DNA of 35,511 nucleotides from Candidatus Avimonas caecicola (GTDB taxonomy: Bacteria > Bacillota > Clostridia > Oscillospirales > Acutalibacteraceae), in assembly GCA_904419875.1 (NCBI GenBank), contig CAJFTG010000027.1:1-35511 (forward strand), written 5' to 3'. Within the stretch, counting starts at the first letter, position 1. Each line of letters opens with the position of its first letter. This document shows positions 7,910-16,482 of the stretch, piece after piece. The notes beneath the pieces were generated by a model, which saw only the letters and a list, made by a program, of their open reading frames with translations, searched no databases and was not told the origin of the DNA. The translations under genes were made by a program, and so were the position numbers.

Positions 7910-9109
7910 CTACCCCAGAAGCCGCACCGTGATCGGATTGGACAGGAGAAAGCCCTCCCGGGTCAGACGGATGCCCCGCTCGTCCGTCTCTACCAGCGAA
8001 GAGGGGAGCGCCGCGGCCCGCTGCCGGTAGGCTGCGGGAAGGGGCCGCCCGAATTTCCGGCGGAAGGCGGCCTCGTCCACCCCTTCGGTCAGGCGGAGGC
8101 GGAGCAGGATGTATTCCTCCTCGCTTCCCTCCGCGATGAGCCCGGGGGAATCAGGGGAAGGGGCGGTTTCCCGCTCGGGCCGGGGCCCTTCCCCGGCGAG
8201 GAAGCCGGCCAGATCACGCGGGTAGGCAAAGCGGCGCCCGCCCAGCCAGGAATGGGCGGAGGGGCCGAGCCCCAGATAGGGCTGGAGGTTCCAGTATTTG
8301 ACGTTGTGCCGGCTGGCGAAGCCGGGCCGGGCGAAGTTGGAGATTTCATACTGCCGGTAGCCCTGTGCCTCCAGCGCTTCGCACGCGGCGAGATAGAGGG
8401 CGGCCTCCCCGTCCTCGTCCGGCAGGGCCAGCTCCTCCCGCCGGGCGGCGTAGGGGGTGCCCTCCTCGATTTTGAGCAGGTAGGCAGAAACATGCGCCGC
8501 CCCCAGCCGGGCGGCCTCCTCCACGGAAGCGCGTACCGTGCCGGCGGTCTGATGCTCCAGCCCGAGCATCAGGTCGAGGGAGAGGTTCCGGATGCCGGCC
8601 GACCGGGCGGCCCGCGCCGCCGCCTCCACATCCGAAGGCGTGTGCCGCCGGCCCAGGGAACGCAGTTCCGCCGGGGACGCGGACTGCATCCCCAGCGAGA
8701 TCCGGTTTCCGCCCGCCGCCGCAAAGGCGCAGAAGGTTTCCTCCAGCCCGTCGGCGGGGTTGGCCTCCAGCGTGATTTCCGCCCCGTCCAGCCTGAAGAG
8801 ACGGCGCGCCGTTTGTATCATCCGGGCCAGCCGCGCCCCGCCCAGCAGGGAAGGGGTGCCGCCGCCGAAATACAGGGTGTCCGCCGTTTCGCCGGGCAGG
8901 CGGGCGGCCCAGTCCTCCAGCGCGCGCAGCACCGCCGCTTCGTACGCGTCGAAGCGTTCCGCCGCCGCGGAGAGGGGATCGGCACGGGAACCGGCGCAGG
9001 AACCGGTGCAGGAACCGGTGCAGGGGGGAGAAACCGGGAGGGAATAGAAGTCGCAGTATGGGCATTTGGACACACAGAAGGGGACATGGATGTACAGGCC
9101 GATGGGCAT
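7910..9109 (-). CDS. hemW: HemW, radical SAM heme chaperone family
   Basis: A 399-residue member of the HemW/HemN-like family, often annotated as oxygen-independent coproporphyrinogen III oxidase; HemW binds heme and delivers it rather than oxidising coproporphyrinogen. The radical SAM cluster motif is C12-x3-C16-x2-C19 (C-V-S-K-C-P-Y-C), followed by G-G-G-T-P-S at 82-87, a C-terminal HemN domain and R-H-N-V-K-Y-W. ATG 9109 has AAAGGAG 7 nt upstream. An insert at residues 29-45, just after the cluster motif, is made by three 12-bp DNA repeats and adds extra cysteines (C-T-G-S, C-T-G-S, C-A-G-S). It follows lepA, the usual Firmicute order, with a 262-bp gap. Confidence 0.94.
   Translation of the reverse strand: MPIGLYIHVPFCVSKCPYCDFYSLPVSPPCTGSCTGSCAGSRADPLSAAAERFDAYEAAVLRALEDWAARLPGETADTLYFGGGTPSLLGGARLARMIQTARRLFRLDGAEITLEANPADGLEETFCAFAAAGGNRISLGMQSASPAELRSLGRRHTPSDVEAAARAARSAGIRNLSLDLMLGLEHQTAGTVRASVEEAARLGAAHVSAYLLKIEEGTPYAARREELALPDEDGEAALYLAACEALEAQGYRQYEISNFARPGFASRHNVKYWNLQPYLGLGPSAHSWLGGRRFAYPRDLAGFLAGEGPRPERETAPSPDSPGLIAEGSEEEYILLRLRLTEGVDEAAFRRKFGRPLPAAYRQRAAALPSSLVETDERGIRLTREGFLLSNPITVRLLG
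8987..9022. repeat. Three 12-bp tandem repeats inside hemW
   Basis: GGAACCGGCGCA, GGAACCGGTGCA and GGAACCGGTGCA run head to tail. Read on the minus strand they encode Cys-Thr-Gly-Ser twice and Cys-Ala-Gly-Ser once. The unit length keeps the hemW frame. Confidence 0.95.
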
Positions 9110-9225
9110 AAGCAGGCTCCTTTCGGACGAGGGGCCCGGGGCCGCCTCCCGGATAGGGAAGCGGCTGCGCACCGGCGTCCTGCCGCAGCGCGCGTGTCCC
9201 CTCGCGGCCCTCGGGGCGTTTCGAA

Positions 9226-9257
9226 AAAGAGAGGGAAAGAGAGGGAAAGAGAGGGAA
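9226..9257. repeat. Three 10-bp tandem repeats between lepA and hemW
   Basis: AAAGAGAGGG is repeated three times in the 262-bp lepA-hemW gap. It lies in the presumed untranslated leader of hemW. No promoter was recognised in this gap. Confidence 0.9.
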
Positions 9258-9371
9258 GGCCGCCCATGCGGGGAGACAGCGCCGGCCGGAAAAACGCGGC
9301 CGTGCGCCTGTACGGCGCGGAAGGAGGGCCGCTGGGCGCCGGTTCCGGCGGCGACCCTGTCCCGCGGCTTC

Positions 9372-11183
<1,812 letters not shown>

Positions 11184-11265
11184 TGCAAACACCTCGTCGT
11201 TCTGTCTGTAAGCCGCCGCGCTTGTCCTGCGGCGGACAATAACGCCTTGGACGGATCTCAGCGGC

Positions 11266-11295
11266 ATTATACCATATCCGCCGGGGGAAATACAA
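11266..11295 (-). promoter_or_regulatory. Promoter of the lepA-hemW unit
   Basis: On the minus strand TTGTAT (11290-11295) and a perfect TATAAT (11266-11271) are separated by 18 bp. A 5' leader of about 75 nt precedes the TTG start of lepA. Confidence 0.7.
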
Positions 11296-11899
11296 CCGCT
11301 TTCCTCCGCGGCTTCCCGGCGTTTTCCCTGGGCTTTTCCTGTGCTTCCCCTGTTTTCCGTCCCCGCCCCGCCCGACCGCGCCGGCCGGCCGGCGCGGCTT
11401 GTCCCTTTTGCAGCGGATGAGGCCGGCGGGATGGGGATTTGCCGGCGGAGAAAGCGGGCGCAGGAGGCGTCGTGGCGACGCCGGACCGGCGGGAGCATCC
11501 TGCTGCGCGGCTGCGCCTGTGCCTGTGCTTTCAAACCGGCGGCCCGCTGACGCCTTGCCCCCGAAGGCCCCCGGGCTTCCGCCTGTCCCTTCCTGCCGCG
11601 GGGGAAGACGGAGCCTCTTCAGAGGACGCCGGGCGTATCCGGCGGCCGGCGTGCTGGCGGGACTTGGACTGCGCCCTCTTCTGCGGGCACGCCCTTGACG
11701 GCATGGCGGGGAATCGCGCGTCGGCGCGGCGTCTTTTCCCGGCGGGGGCAGGATAAGGAAAGGGGCAGGAAGGGAAGGTCAGGGAAAGGCCGGGGAAAGG
11801 CCAGGGGATGGTTGGGAAAAACCGGGGGAAGGTATCAGAAATGTAATCGGGCCGGCGGGAAAGTGTCAATTTTGTTATCGGATTGTAACTGCCCTGTAA
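11296..11899. other. Divergent intergenic region without a supported gene
   Basis: About 600 bases lie between the lepA promoter and the promoter of the NlpC/P60-like lipoprotein gene. The stretch is very GC-rich and holds an 11-bp purine-rich tandem array (11777-11831). Open frames are present but lack ribosome binding sites and family resemblance. Confidence 0.5.
11777..11831. repeat. Degenerate 11-bp tandem repeats
   Basis: Five consecutive 11-bp units fit the pattern GGYCRGGGAAA: GGTCAGGGAAA, GGCCGGGGAAA, GGCCAGGGGAT, GGTTGGGAAAA, ACCGGGGGAAG. Similar G/A-rich sequence continues upstream to about 11745. Confidence 0.85.
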
Positions 11900-11927
11900 T
11901 TGCCTTTTTTTGTCGATGGAATATACT
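11900..11927 (+). promoter_or_regulatory. Promoter of the NlpC/P60-like lipoprotein gene
   Basis: TTGCCT (11900-11905) and TATACT (11922-11927) are separated by 16 bp, about 40 bp before the ATG. The surrounding 60 bp are much more AT-rich than the rest of the gap. Confidence 0.6.
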
Positions 11928-11968
11928 AAAGATAGAAAGCCCAATGCGGCATAAAGGAGCGATACAAG

Positions 11969-12649
11969 ATGAAAAAGAGAAATCTTTCCTATCTCGCAGC
12001 GGCGCTTCTTCTTTCCTGCGCCCTGTTGGCGGGCTGCAACGGCGGAGGCGGGGAATCCTCCGCGGCGCCGACCGAACCGACGCCGTCCGCGTCCGACACT
12101 ACCGAACCCGCTACGGAACCCACGACGGAGCCATCGGAAGAGGCGGCCGACCCCACCCAGCCGGAGCAGGACCCGACCGAGCCGGAGGAAACTCCCACCG
12201 ACCCGGAAGAGGAGCCCACTGGGTCTGAGACAACGCCCACCCAGCCGGAAGGTGGGGATGACCAGCCCGGCGAACCGACCGCGGAGGCGGCGGAGCTGGC
12301 CAAGGCGCAGCTTGGCAAGCCATACCGGTACGGCTCCGCAGGGCCCGACGCGTTTGACAATTCCGGGCTGTTGTATTACTGCTACGGGCAGGCGGGCATT
12401 ACGGTGCCCCGCCGGACGGGCGACCTGTACAGCCAGGGCACGGCGGTAGAGAAGGCCGACCTCCAGCCCGGGGATGCGGTGTTCTTCTGGAACACAAACG
12501 AGGGCAATCCGGAGTTCGCGGCCATCTATGTGGGAGACGGCATCTGCATCGCCGCCCGGCAGGAGGACACGCCGGTGTCGGAGCTGAATATGACCTATCC
12601 GTATTTTGAGGAGCATTACGTCGGCGCCCGCCGGTACACCGCCGGCTGA
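11969..12649 (+). CDS. Lipoprotein with a degenerate NlpC/P60 domain
   Basis: A 226-residue predicted surface lipoprotein. The signal peptide ends in L-L-A-G-C with C23 as the lipidated residue. Residues 24-105 form a Pro/Thr/Glu/Asp-rich linker, suited to spanning the cell wall. Residues 106-226 match an NlpC/P60 peptidase fold: A-Q-L-G-K-P-Y-R-Y-G, G-P-D-A-F-D-N-S-G-L-L-Y-Y-C-Y, L-Q-P-G-D-A-V-F-F and A-A-I-Y-V-G-D-G. However, the catalytic Cys of D-C-S-G is N131, the His expected before the A-I-Y strand is F183, and the third polar residue (family I-H-A) is A195. It is therefore probably a non-catalytic, peptidoglycan-binding or regulatory pseudoenzyme. AAAGGAG at 11955-11961 supports ATG 11969. 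Confidence 0.9.
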   Translation: MKKRNLSYLAAALLLSCALLAGCNGGGGESSAAPTEPTPSASDTTEPATEPTTEPSEEAADPTQPEQDPTEPEETPTDPEEEPTGSETTPTQPEGGDDQPGEPTAEAAELAKAQLGKPYRYGSAGPDAFDNSGLLYYCYGQAGITVPRRTGDLYSQGTAVEKADLQPGDAVFFWNTNEGNPEFAAIYVGDGICIAARQEDTPVSELNMTYPYFEEHYVGARRYTAG

Positions 12650-12792
12650 AGAGGCGAGACGGCCTCTCACCCGGCCGAAACGGCGGCGCTGTTCGCCCGG
12701 TATCCGGAGCAGGGGAACGCCGCCGGGATGCGATGCTTCCTAACGCCGGAGCTGCCGGCGTCCAGGGAAGGAGAGGCGCCGAGCCGGCGCCC

Positions 12793-12987
12793 ATGAAAGA
12801 CGCCCGGTGGGAAGAAGCGCCGCCGGACGATGCCCGCGGCCGGTTGCCGTATACCCTGCCATCCCATCTGCGCGAGGACGGAGGGGCGTTTATCTCCCAA
12901 TCCGGGGACGGCAACGTCTATATATTCCCCGAAGCGATCCCGACAGGCGGCGGTTACCGGATTTCTTCCGTCGTCACCGGCCTGTGA
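12793..12987 (+). CDS. Possible small CDS or gene remnant with a GGY motif
   Basis: A 64-residue frame whose C-terminal half looks protein-like: G-N-V-Y-I-F-P-E-A-I-P-T-G-G-G-Y-R-I-S-S-V. The P-T-G-G-Y-type motif recalls the C-terminal domain of PrcB-family proteins, but the match is short. AAGGAGA lies about 20 nt before ATG 12793, too far for confident initiation. The reading frame of the upstream lipoprotein, continued past its stop, gives a protein-like stretch that ends in a TGA overlapping this ATG, so the region may be a decayed gene. A plus-strand terminator follows at 13088-13131, consistent with transcription through here. Confidence 0.35.
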   Translation: MKDARWEEAPPDDARGRLPYTLPSHLREDGGAFISQSGDGNVYIFPEAIPTGGGYRISSVVTGL

Positions 12988-13087
12988 CCCGGCGGGGTAC
13001 AAAGGCGATGAACAGGAAAACAGGACGGAAGCCCGACCGAAGCCCCGGTGGGAGGAAACCGGCATTCCGTGCCTCCGAATGACGGCG

Positions 13088-13131
13088 AAAAGCCCCGACG
13101 GGCCGCAGACAGCGGCCTGCCGGGGCTTTTT
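13088..13131 (+). terminator. Terminator of the NlpC/P60-like lipoprotein transcript
   Basis: Outer stem AAAAGCCCCG / CGGGGCTTTT encloses an inner stem GGCCGC / GCGGCC and ends in TTTTT on the plus strand. The A/T flanks could also let it work for the leftward transcript from 13450. Confidence 0.75.
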
Positions 13132-13338
13132 AGCGGCCGGAAGCCTCCGGACGCGCCGGGGGCGGGCCTGCACATGGGCGGCGGACGCGAAAGGGTGCAT
13201 CCGGCGCGGGATGCGGGACCGGCGGGAAAGCGGCGGCGCGCCTTCCGCCGGGTCCGGACGGCGCGAAACGGATGCCGCGGGAGAGGGCGGACACCGGGTT
13301 GCCCCCGTACCCCCGCGCTCCCGCAGTGCGGCGGCTAT

Positions 13339-13434
13339 GCTTTCCCGCGTCCATGCGTCCATGCGTCCATGCGCCCATGCACCCATGTTTCCGTGTCCCC
13401 GTATCCCCGTACTCCCGTGTCCCTGCGTCCCAGC
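13339..13434. repeat. Twelve degenerate 8-bp tandem repeats
   Basis: Head-to-tail 8-bp units with a central CCC or TCC core run in one phase: three perfect GCGTCCAT units (13347-13370), then GCGCCCAT, GCACCCAT, GTTTCCGT, GTCCCCGT, ATCCCCGT, ACTCCCGT, GTCCCTGC and GTCCCAGC, with GCTTTCCC before them. The array is intergenic, 16 bp past the stop of the small minus-strand gene at 13450-13617. Confidence 0.9.
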
Positions 13435-13449
13435 GGGATGCCGCCCGCG

Positions 13450-13617
13450 TTACCGCCGCCTCCGCCCGAGCAGGAAGCCCGCGCCCACCAGAACCAGCGC
13501 CGCGCCGATGCCGGCCGCCGCCAGCTTGAGGAAGACCAGGAGGTTTTTTGTGCCGTACAGCACGGTTTCCCCGTTGATGCGGCCGAAGCCGCAGACAAAG
13601 CCGTGTTCCTTCTGCAT
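13450..13617 (-). CDS. Small single-pass membrane protein, 55 residues
   Basis: I do not recognise this protein as a named family, but the gene is well supported. ATG 13617 follows AAAGGAGGGG with ideal spacing. The N-terminal half (M-Q-K-E-H-G-F-V-C-G-F-G-R-I-N-G) is hydrophilic and Gly-rich. Residues 27-50 form a transmembrane helix with an A-A-A-G-I-G-A-A core, and the protein ends in G-R-R-R-R, which predicts a cytoplasmic C-terminus by the positive-inside rule. It lies 75 bp downstream of ppk2 and on the same strand, so it is probably the last gene of the hflX-ppk2 transcript. It is under 60 codons and easily missed. Confidence 0.75.
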   Translation of the reverse strand: MQKEHGFVCGFGRINGETVLYGTKNLLVFLKLAAAGIGAALVLVGAGFLLGRRRR

Positions 13618-13692
13618 GGTATCTCCCCTCCTTTCGCGGCCGGGCAGGCCGCCGGCATGGCCTTTCGGCCTTTGGCGTTTTGACCGGCTCCG

Positions 13693-14571
13693 TCAGCTCT
13701 GGCCGTCTTCCGCCAGCTGCCGCCGGCACTCCTGCAGGGATTTCTTCTGTTCCTCCCCCACCACGGGGTACTGCGGATCCAGCTTTCTCAGGTGGTGGAT
13801 CACGATTTCCGAGATCAGCAGCCGGGCAAACCATTTTTTGTCCGCCGGGACGACGTACCACGGGGCGGAGGGGGAAGCGGTCGCATTCACCGCCTGCTCG
13901 TAAGCGTCCATATATTTGTCCCAGTGGGCGCGCTCCGCGATGTCGGCGGCCGAGAATTTCCAGTTTTTCGTCTCGTCGTCGATCCGGTCGAGGAATCGCC
14001 GCCGCTGTTCCTCCCGGGAAATGTGGAGGAAAAGCTTCACCACCGTGATGCCGTTTTCGGTCAGGTATTCCTCATAATTACGCAGCTGGCGATACCGGCG
14101 CGCCCAGAGCTTGTCGTCCAGGCAGCGGGCGGGGAGTTTCTGGCTGAAGGGGAGGTTATGCACTTTGCTCACCAGTACCTCCTCGTAGTACGAGCGGTTG
14201 AAAATCCCGATTTCCCCCCGGCCGGGCAGGGCCTTGTGCACCCGCCAGAGGTAGTCGTGGTCCAGCTCCTCCGCCGAGGGCTGCTTGAAGGAGACCACCT
14301 TCACCCCTTGGGGATTCAGCCCGCTCATCACATGCTTGACTGCGCCGTCCTTGCCGGCCGAGTCCATCGCCTGAAGGATGAGCAGCAGGGCCTCCCGGTC
14401 CTGGGCGTAGAAGCGGTCCTGCAGCCCGGCCATTTTGGCCACGTTTTCCGTCAGGCGGGAGCGGGCCTCCTTTTTGTCGTGGAAGCCGTTGGTGCCGGCG
14501 GTGTCGAACTCCCGAATGTGGAAGCTCCCTTTTTTCGTGAAGCGGTAATCGCGGATATCCAGCGAAGGCAT
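13693..14571 (-). CDS. ppk2: Polyphosphate kinase 2 family phosphotransferase
   Basis: A 292-residue PPK2 enzyme that transfers phosphate between polyphosphate and nucleotides in the cytoplasm. The Walker A-like loop M-D-S-A-G-K-D-G (69-76) and the lid/Walker B segment F-N-R-S-Y-Y-E-E-V-L (124-133) are typical. K-Q-P-S at 96-99, W-x-x-H-K at 109-113 and the D-K-K-W-F-A-R region near the C-terminus fit the class I PPK2 pattern. Direction (NDP synthesis or AMP/ADP phosphorylation) cannot be told from sequence. ATG 14571 has AAAGGAG about 8 nt upstream; an in-frame GTG three codons earlier overlaps the ribosome binding site. It is 39 bp downstream of hflX. Confidence 0.93.
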   Translation of the reverse strand: MPSLDIRDYRFTKKGSFHIREFDTAGTNGFHDKKEARSRLTENVAKMAGLQDRFYAQDREALLLILQAMDSAGKDGAVKHVMSGLNPQGVKVVSFKQPSAEELDHDYLWRVHKALPGRGEIGIFNRSYYEEVLVSKVHNLPFSQKLPARCLDDKLWARRYRQLRNYEEYLTENGITVVKLFLHISREEQRRRFLDRIDDETKNWKFSAADIAERAHWDKYMDAYEQAVNATASPSAPWYVVPADKKWFARLLISEIVIHHLRKLDPQYPVVGEEQKKSLQECRRQLAEDGQS

Positions 14572-14610
14572 GGCGGTCACTCCTTTTTGATAGTGGGAAC
14601 CGGGCGCGGG

Positions 14611-15906
14611 CTATGCCTGGGTCCGGTCCGGTTTTTCGTCGGGCAGGAGGTAGGGCTCGACCGTCCGAAGGAGCCGCAGGCCGATGGTGGCGGTCAGCCG
14701 GATCCCCTCCGGGGTGTATTCGTCCAGCTCCACCGCGCCCTCCCGCCGGCACTGCTCGGCCAGCGCGCCCTGGGAATAAGGGAGGAGCATGGTTACCCGC
14801 CGCCGGTCGGGCGGGAGGGCGGCGGCCACCGCATCCAAAAGGGCGGGCAGCCCCTCGCCGGTGAGGGCGCTTACCCGCACGGCGTTCCGCCCCGCTTCGG
14901 GCAGGAGGGCATCCCCCGCCCGGTCGCATTTGTTGAGCACCGGGATGACCGGCCGGTCTCCGCGTCCCAGGTCGCGGAGCAGCGCCCCGGTGACCGCCAG
15001 ATGCTCGGCGGCCTCGGGGCTGGACAGGTCGCAGACGTTGAGGACGACATCCGCCTCGGCCGCCTCCTCCAGCGTGGAGCGGAACGCATCCACCAGATGG
15101 TGGGGGAGGCGGCGGACGAAGCCGACCGTGTCGATCAGCAGCACCCGCCGCCCGTCCGGCAGCCGGAGGGCGCGGGCGGTGGGATCCAGGGTGGCGAAAA
15201 GCTTATCCTCCGCCAGAACGCCCGCGTCGGTCAGGGCGTTCATCAGCGTGGACTTGCCGGCGTTGGTGTAGCCGACCAGGGCGACGGTGTTCACCCCTTC
15301 CTTTTGCCGGCGGCAGCGGCGCATCTGCCGCTGCCGTTCCACTTCCCGAAGCTGGCGCCGCAGGGCGTCGATCCGCCGGCGGATATGGCGCCGGTCGGAT
15401 TCCAGCTTGGTTTCGCCCGGGCCGCGGGTGCCGATGCCGCCGCCCAGCCGGGAGAGCGCCGTCCCCTGCCCCGCCAGGCGGGGAAGGAGATATTGGAGCT
15501 GCGCCAGCTCCACCTGCAGGCGGCCCTCCGCCGAACGGGCCCGCCCGGCGAAGATGTCAAGGATGAGGGTGGTGCGGTCGACCACCCGGCGGCCGGCCGC
15601 CGCCTCCAGGTTGCGCAGCTGGGTGGCGGTCAGCTCCCGGTCGAAAATAATCAGGGAAATATCGTGGTGTTCGCACAGGGCGGCGATTTCCTCCAGCCGG
15701 CCGCTTCCAATGCAGGTCGCCTGATCGGCGGACTCCCGCTTCTGCACGACCCGGGCGAGCACCTGCGCTCCGGCGGTACGGGCCAGCTCCTCCAGCTCGT
15801 CAAGGGAAACCTCCGCGTCGAATTCGCCGGTGTCCACCGAAACCAGGAGGGCGGTTTCCCGCGGCTCCCGGTCGGTTGTCCTGTTTTCTGTCTCCTGTGG
15901 TTTCAA
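14611..15906 (-). CDS. hflX: Ribosome-associated GTPase HflX
   Basis: A 431-residue HflX, which binds the 50S subunit and splits stalled or hibernating ribosomes. The N-terminal HflX domain contains the signature G-G-G-I-G-T-R-G-P-G-E-T-K-L-E (155-169). A coiled-coil region rich in Arg follows (171-203). The GTPase has P-loop G-Y-T-N-A-G-K-S-T (212-220), D-T-V-G-F (259-263) and N-K-C-D (325-328). The best start is TTG at 15906, with AAAAGGAG 5 nt upstream. The frame is open for another 42 codons, with an ATG at 16032, but without a ribosome binding site there. It is the first gene of an hflX-ppk2-small membrane protein unit. Confidence 0.94.
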   Translation of the reverse strand: MKPQETENRTTDREPRETALLVSVDTGEFDAEVSLDELEELARTAGAQVLARVVQKRESADQATCIGSGRLEEIAALCEHHDISLIIFDRELTATQLRNLEAAAGRRVVDRTTLILDIFAGRARSAEGRLQVELAQLQYLLPRLAGQGTALSRLGGGIGTRGPGETKLESDRRHIRRRIDALRRQLREVERQRQMRRCRRQKEGVNTVALVGYTNAGKSTLMNALTDAGVLAEDKLFATLDPTARALRLPDGRRVLLIDTVGFVRRLPHHLVDAFRSTLEEAAEADVVLNVCDLSSPEAAEHLAVTGALLRDLGRGDRPVIPVLNKCDRAGDALLPEAGRNAVRVSALTGEGLPALLDAVAAALPPDRRRVTMLLPYSQGALAEQCRREGAVELDEYTPEGIRLTATIGLRLLRTVEPYLLPDEKPDRTQA

Positions 15907-16202
15907 AGCAGCTCCTTTTCCCCGCGGCGGCCTCCGGAAAAAACGGGAAGGCCCCGCGGCGCAGCGGACGGCGCCCGTTTGTGAGCGCGCCGTTTTATTG
16001 TGTTCCGATGGATGCGGGTTATGCGCCGGCATTTGGGCAGGCGGGCCGGCGGCGGAAAAGCGCCTCCCGGGAAAGCGGCCGGAAAGCCGGACGCGGAGCC
16101 GGAAGGGGAACGCCGCCGTTCCCGGCGAAAGCGGGAAGGAGGAAGGAGGGAAGGGAGGAAGGAGGGGGGAAGACGGCTGCCGGGGCGTATGCCTGCGACT
16201 CT

Positions 16203-16231
16203 ATTATAAGCGGCTGCTTGTGCATTGTCCA
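16203..16231 (-). promoter_or_regulatory. Promoter of the hflX-ppk2 unit
   Basis: On the minus strand TGGACA (16226-16231) and a perfect TATAAT (16203-16208) are separated by 17 bp. This gives hflX a long leader of about 290 nt. Confidence 0.65.
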
Positions 16232-16307
16232 TAGATTCCCTCTCGCACGCCCCGGAAAAATTCGTGACGGAAAAGTGCGGGACCGCGCGCTTTTCGTCGA
16301 AGGTTTG

Positions 16308-16316
16308 TGGTACAAT
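16308..16316 (+). promoter_or_regulatory. Extended -10 promoter of the prs-nad operon
   Basis: TGG-TACAAT forms an extended -10 element at 16308-16316. The -35 region is poor, with only TTTTCG-like sequence at short spacing. It precedes prs by about 165 nt and is the only promoter-like site seen before the operon. Confidence 0.45.
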
Positions 16317-16482
16317 GTTAAACAGAATAGGGAGTTTCGCGGACGCTTCGGCCCCTGCCGGGCCGGGCGGCGGATGACGAAGCAAACGAGGGCAAGGGAA
16401 AGGGAAAGGCAGAGAAGGCCGGAGAAAGAAAGCAAGAGGACGAAAAGGCGCAGGCCGACGACGTGAAAAGGGGAAATCGACA

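Larger units (their letters stand above)
15907..16482. other. Divergent promoter region between hflX and prs
   Basis: About 575 bases hold the minus-strand promoter of hflX (16203-16231) and the plus-strand promoter of prs (16308-16316). The rest is purine-rich on the plus strand, with GGAAGGAGG-type runs at 16130-16165 and GGGAAA-type runs at 16388-16450. No gene is supported. Confidence 0.5.

Noticed and set aside
11184-11534. A 117-codon N-terminal extension of LepA
   Set aside because: It would include the promoter and is rich in Arg/Ala/Gly without homology; the TTG start gives the conserved LepA N-terminus.
13339-13434. CRISPR array
   Set aside because: The 8-bp units are contiguous with no spacers and no cas genes are present.
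13792-15984. A 730-codon open frame on the plus strand opposite ppk2 and hflX
   Set aside because: It is antisense to two well-identified genes, has no ribosome binding site, and its composition is that of a high-GC shadow frame.
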